From Candidatus Omnitrophota bacterium (GTDB taxonomy: Bacteria; Omnitrophota; Gorgyraeia; Tantalellales; Tantalellaceae): a stretch of 9,140 nucleotides of DNA. The translations under genes and the position numbers were made by a program. The stretch is from assembly GCA_023142805.1 (NCBI GenBank), contig JAGLIU010000135.1:1-9140 (forward strand), read 5' to 3'. Each line of letters opens with the position of its first letter. The stretch's first letter is position 1. Under the pieces are notes generated by a model that did no database searches, had not been told where the DNA came from, and worked only from the letters and a program-made list of their open reading frames with translations. Shown here one piece after another: positions 6,901 through 9,140 of the stretch.

Positions 6901-9140
6901 GCAGTACTACAAATACGAGATTAAAGCTTACAAGAAAAAAGATAAAAACAACTTTAGCTAAAAATGGATTTACTCCTAAATAACTGACCGTACCTAACAA
7001 AGCAAAAGCCAACCCGACTTTAACCAACTCTTCTATCCACGGCGCTATCCGAAGAGCGGTTCGATCTAACACCTCTTCATCGGACAAACCCAGCTTACGC
7101 GCTTTGTTATACCACCATTTTCCGAGTTTAAACGTTAATGGCAATGTCGCGGATGCCGGACTATTTTTAACGGAGGTTTTTGTCAAGAACAACTTTTTTC
7201 GTTCACCAATGTTTTTCTGCGGCCAAATCTCAATCATCTTTTTATCCGGACGTCCTATAAGTACGATCGATTCAGGAAAGTCAAGCTCCTTAAAAAACAT
7301 GCTATCCAATACGATCCGCCCATTCTGATCTACACTAACCTCCTGGGTTCTTTCCACGAATTTCCGAAAAGCTTCACCCGAAAGCTCTCTTCGCCGCTGC
7401 TTTTCCATAAGCAACTGATCGATCTCCCACATCATATCCGAGTCACATATCATGATAAACTTATCTCTTTTTACCGCGTACAATGTTTGAGGGAAATCAC
7501 TATCCTTCGGCATTTTATCCTGATATATACACTTCAAAAGTTGATTAATACATAGTCTGTTTCCCTTGACTCCCCGTCGCGTTATTAAACTTAAAACTTC
7601 CTTAAAATATTTTTTTTGGCTTTCATTCTCAAGTAAAGACAAAATTTTGTTTTTTTCTGCTTTAGTCAGATTCCTATCCGGCCAATGTTCCAAAATAACC
7701 GCGATAAGTTCCTGAAAACTGCGTTCCCGAAAATTTCTTTTTACAACTTCCAGGGTTTTGGTAATGGCATCGGTTACTTTACCTTGTCCCCTGCCCTTTG
7801 CTTTTTGATCCAGTTTAGGAGTCAACTCCACGGTCTGTGGACTATCGACTACAGGCTGTTGTACCCTATCTCCCTCACTTTGACCTTCAGGCAAACGCTT
7901 AACTTCTTCCAAAAGCACGCTTGTTATATGACCCATGAATTGTTTAAATGTGTAGTCGGGAGATTCCGCTATGGTTGTAAATACCGGACGAATGTTTTTC
8001 TTTTCCAGAATATCAATTGCCTTCTTAATATCGGAACTTATAATCCTTTTAAGGTCATCATACTCATACCCCTCGTCTGTTAACCTTGATATCTTGTGGT
8101 ACCGTTCTTTTTTTGACGCGAAGAAATCCGTGTCAATATCTAAAAGAACCGGTCTTGTTTCTTTTTCAAGATCCGGAATTTTATCTATCCCATAAAAATA
8201 ATGTACCTTTACTTTTTTAAGACCGGTTATTACCGCGTCTTCGGGAATAAAATGAACCCCGGGTTGAGGATATATCTGTTCAAAGTAAAACTGTTCTGCT
8301 CCATAACCACTGGTGTATATCGCGGCGTAAAAATCACTGCTCCCCGTAGGACTTAAATTATATTCCTCGGGTTTCACGATCCATATCTCATCGACAAGCC
8401 CATAATACACTGCCGGAGCGATATACGCCGTTTCAGAATAGTTTATATTGGCTATGTCGTTAATATTACGCGGTTGCGGTAAAATTTGCGGACATACCAT
8501 ATCATCGTGCGCGTCAATATGAATAAGAACCGCGTCCTCTGTGCCTTTAACAAGCCTAAGCTCTTCCCATTTGTTATATGCTTCACCATGATATTTAACG
8601 ACCGCCACACGTCCCTGACTTGTGTCCTCTGTTCCAAACTCCTCAGGTTCAGGAGTTAATCCCCTGAACCGTGGGCTATCATCGGCTACAGATTGTTCTT
8701 TGTCCTCCACACTCGGTACTTTACCCCCTATTCCTTTCCTTACAAGTATCTGTCTTGTAAGATATCTGCCAATACGCTTTTCTATTACGTCGTATTCCTC
8801 TTCCAAATTTTCTCTGGATGGTATTTCAACATCGGGAACATTATGATTAAAATACCTGATCTTAAACCGTCCCATATCAATAATTATGGAACCCTCATAT
8901 ACAGCAACCTTTGTGTCCTTCGGAAGGGTATTTTTAAACTCCACCGGGAGCTCAGCCGCACTGTCTATTTCTTGAAGTGCCGACTCAAGGATCCGTTTTA
9001 TACGAGGGACATTCTGATTTTTGGGATCATTTTCTATACCTACAAGATACTTTCCCAAATACCCGCTTGCGAGCATAAGAAAGGTATCTTTCATATCCAG
9101 ATCAGGCCTTGTAAACAAAGTCCGGGGCTGTAGGGTCTCT
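3986..9140 (-). CDS. Giant mosaic membrane protein: UPF0489-like, MraZ-like, CPBP-like, kinase-like, CPBP-like modules (5' end beyond the window)
   Basis: One open frame runs from the right edge to TAA at 3986-3988. Residues are numbered from a TTG at 9118, but the frame stays open upstream and the TTG has no Shine-Dalgarno, so the real start lies outside. Residues 1-135 are unrecognised. Residues 168-410 resemble UPF0489 (ureohydrolase-like): KYHGEAYNKWEEL, HIDAHDD (H200-D206), LLDIDTDFF (325-333). Residues 515-637 are MraZ-like: VKGNRLCI, MWEIDQLL, VDQNGRIVL, IEIWPQ. Residues 691-820 hold four hydrophobic helices with APWIEE (E696/E697), FxxxH (F736-H740) and HxxxN (H814-N818), as in CPBP/CAAX intramembrane proteases. 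Residues 915-1100 are kinase-like: YIIKTYF (K942), IIQEKVDPL, DTDFGGTLAN, FDFGD (DFG at 1077-1079). Residues 1222-1357 repeat the membrane module with APWLEG, F1271-H1275 and H1352-N1356, lacking the second Glu. Residues 1390-1425 are a charged linker; about 1430-1710 is an unrecognised, mainly soluble domain. Two linkers (141-159, 420-437) are related. There is no visible frameshift. It is separated from pncC by 224 bases. Substrate and role are unknown; module calls rest on motifs read by eye. Confidence 0.85.
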   Translation of the reverse strand, partial: ETLQPRTLFTRPDLDMKDTFLMLASGYLGKYLVGIENDPKNQNVPRIKRILESALQEIDSAAELPVEFKNTLPKDTKVAVYEGSIIIDMGRFKIRYFNHNVPDVEIPSRENLEEEYDVIEKRIGRYLTRQILVRKGIGGKVPSVEDKEQSVADDSPRFRGLTPEPEEFGTEDTSQGRVAVVKYHGEAYNKWEELRLVKGTEDAVLIHIDAHDDMVCPQILPQPRNINDIANINYSETAYIAPAVYYGLVDEIWIVKPEEYNLSPTGSSDFYAAIYTSGYGAEQFYFEQIYPQPGVHFIPEDAVITGLKKVKVHYFYGIDKIPDLEKETRPVLLDIDTDFFASKKERYHKISRLTDEGYEYDDLKRIISSDIKKAIDILEKKNIRPVFTTIAESPDYTFKQFMGHITSVLLEEVKRLPEGQSEGDRVQQPVVDSPQTVELTPKLDQKAKGRGQGKVTDAITKTLEVVKRNFRERSFQELIAVILEHWPDRNLTKAEKNKILSLLENESQKKYFKEVLSLITRRGVKGNRLCINQLLKCIYQDKMPKDSDFPQTLYAVKRDKFIMICDSDMMWEIDQLLMEKQRRRELSGEAFRKFVERTQEVSVDQNGRIVLDSMFFKELDFPESIVLIGRPDKKMIEIWPQKNIGERKKLFLTKTSVKNSPASATLPLTFKLGKWWYNKARKLGLSDEEVLDRTALRIAPWIEELVKVGLAFALLGTVSYLGVNPFLAKVVFIFFLVSFNLVFVVLHLFNEKLHSGMFDLSFFRGLKPSERVRYESEVEKTLRAAGTTAIAGIFISVCFSCMLLPTPVQFFCAWLISALIHCLVNINVKERRRLNKDIGYATLGKGGWGKWDTNVLDAFRKQINTLSEDVVVRLMKIKSMGIRRKLLKAEGVESAEFLGGKFIEQELERYIREHLGKKEKVMQDNRLRRGRNGRYLVCYISDDFDYIIKTYFDKRNVKKIQVEWLDQGNDIARKRLKGLAVPTYVIDVTNRKNKKLFTYFVREAKKERRVSTDIAIIQEKVDPLIDYLKVLVRSDRVQEAKELLDEYKKVVIEMYRRGVVDTDFGGTLANYGIDRKTGKMYIFDFGDLNTGIYHADEFVSRLDEITNQYVEDGLRMEVNDEIADYFKENAFKESDFQDENGHDIFGIDYDPNHPEKYHTTFYLSEEKIRDIFSHMHPYRDMDETGFATLKITKNVFSVLENFFVSIGLGIEMRDERILKSGRWKEIKIPVYVAPWLEGFFNFGIPYFFFYLLNNLASLPGGLNVVLLAVIIGVVSSLFVESHIFNVDPPDSVKNKNIIKKWRGIRDSLSMEKINKLLNAPFRVALSVSVFSGFFSLLANAEGAHVGLFLMGWGVCAFCHHLVNCQVAYLRKRTGDKDWGYASINQGVHETVEEPMGGGFSMILSGGEQREEKEGSDKKTGSEFYFGKKGETLDTSVGWVTLKSRPGEGLNISTLESYNSQDGYDAVDDPVIDGEFIAENAEFVINRLFHAFQETSVFVEKGKELALVSGDVGVEASQKEKKEKVIIFIDSDLADLVESEMKEKMTKLIERFQRISNNNKELNGFLKNIEIIVKPGEDIAKTAGNITTRGKINPNNIIVLTKGSNVNIFNSVEGLAGNAVITAVDDAENGEYNYLPVSELLLYSLSRYLRWGEDMMTVCYSKIPNAVPLEKLTPEEREDIIGVYKKTIVIKLIPDAVKFVDNDAVEIHECIEAILRNA
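7817..7860 (-). repeat. Interdomain linker repeat, copy 2 (inside the giant gene)
   Basis: This segment encodes QQPVVDSPQTVELTPKL (residues 420-436), between the UPF0489-like and MraZ-like modules. On the plus strand it shares AGGAGT-AA, TGTGG/CGTGG-CTATC and CTACAG with the segment at 8651-8697, with one codon length difference. It also contains a TCCAC/GTGGA dyad. Similarity at DNA as well as protein level suggests a duplicated or inserted element in frame rather than convergent linker composition. Confidence 0.55.
8651..8697 (-). repeat. Interdomain linker repeat, copy 1 (inside the giant gene)
   Basis: This segment encodes EQSVADDSPRFRGLTPE (residues 141-157), between the N-terminal part and the UPF0489-like module. 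It aligns with the linker at 7817-7860: both read x-Q-x-V-x-D-S-P-x5-L-T-P. An 8-base inverted repeat, GGTTCAGG (8646-8653) and CCTGAACC (8663-8670), overlaps its edge, so the linker DNA can form a hairpin. Confidence 0.55.

Noticed and set aside
9116..9118. TTG as the start of the giant gene
   Set aside because: The frame is open upstream to the window edge (ACT, CGG, CCC, CAG ... before it) and no Shine-Dalgarno precedes it, so the true start is most likely outside.
8693..9133. 146-residue plus-strand frame
   Set aside because: Antisense of the giant gene's N-terminal region; no motif and no start signal.

Overview
All supported genes lie on the minus strand, so the window reads from right to left. 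From the right: the end of one very large multidomain gene (open from the window edge at 9140 to 3986), then a housekeeping block pncC/cinA (3761-3297), thpR (3196-2642), recA (2100-1057) and the 5' part of alaS (1051 to the left edge). The order cinA/pncC - recA - (recX) - alaS is an old bacterial neighbourhood. Here thpR sits between pncC and recA, and recX is absent: recA and alaS are 5 bases apart. The coding strand is AT-leaning and uses the standard code. A giant mosaic protein next to a compact recA block suggests an uncultivated Gram-negative lineage of the Omnitrophota (OP3) type. That placement is inferred from gene style and is not proven by any marker here.

The large gene is the unusual part. 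Its visible 1,710+ residues string together modules normally found as separate proteins. In order they are an unrecognised N-terminal part, a UPF0489/ureohydrolase-like domain, a complete but diverged MraZ-like double half-barrel, a four-helix membrane module with CPBP (CAAX-protease/Abi) signatures, a kinase-like domain ending in a DFG motif, a second copy of the CPBP-like membrane module, and an unrecognised soluble C-terminal domain. Two interdomain linkers are related to each other at DNA level. The 5' end of the gene lies beyond the window.

The noncoding gaps hold more than usual. An extended -10 promoter sits exactly where a transcript would start on the A of the pncC ATG (possible leaderless mRNA). 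The 541-base gap between thpR and recA holds a copy of a dispersed-repeat-like sequence just after thpR, about 270 bases with no assignable function, a near-perfect 45-base palindrome, and then a recA promoter. The recA -10 box overlaps a 16-base dyad and is followed by a strong Shine-Dalgarno. No canonical LexA box is visible. recA and alaS are probably one transcript driven from this promoter. pncC appears to have its own promoter, and thpR has no clear promoter of its own. No rRNA, tRNA, CRISPR array or intact insertion sequence was seen.
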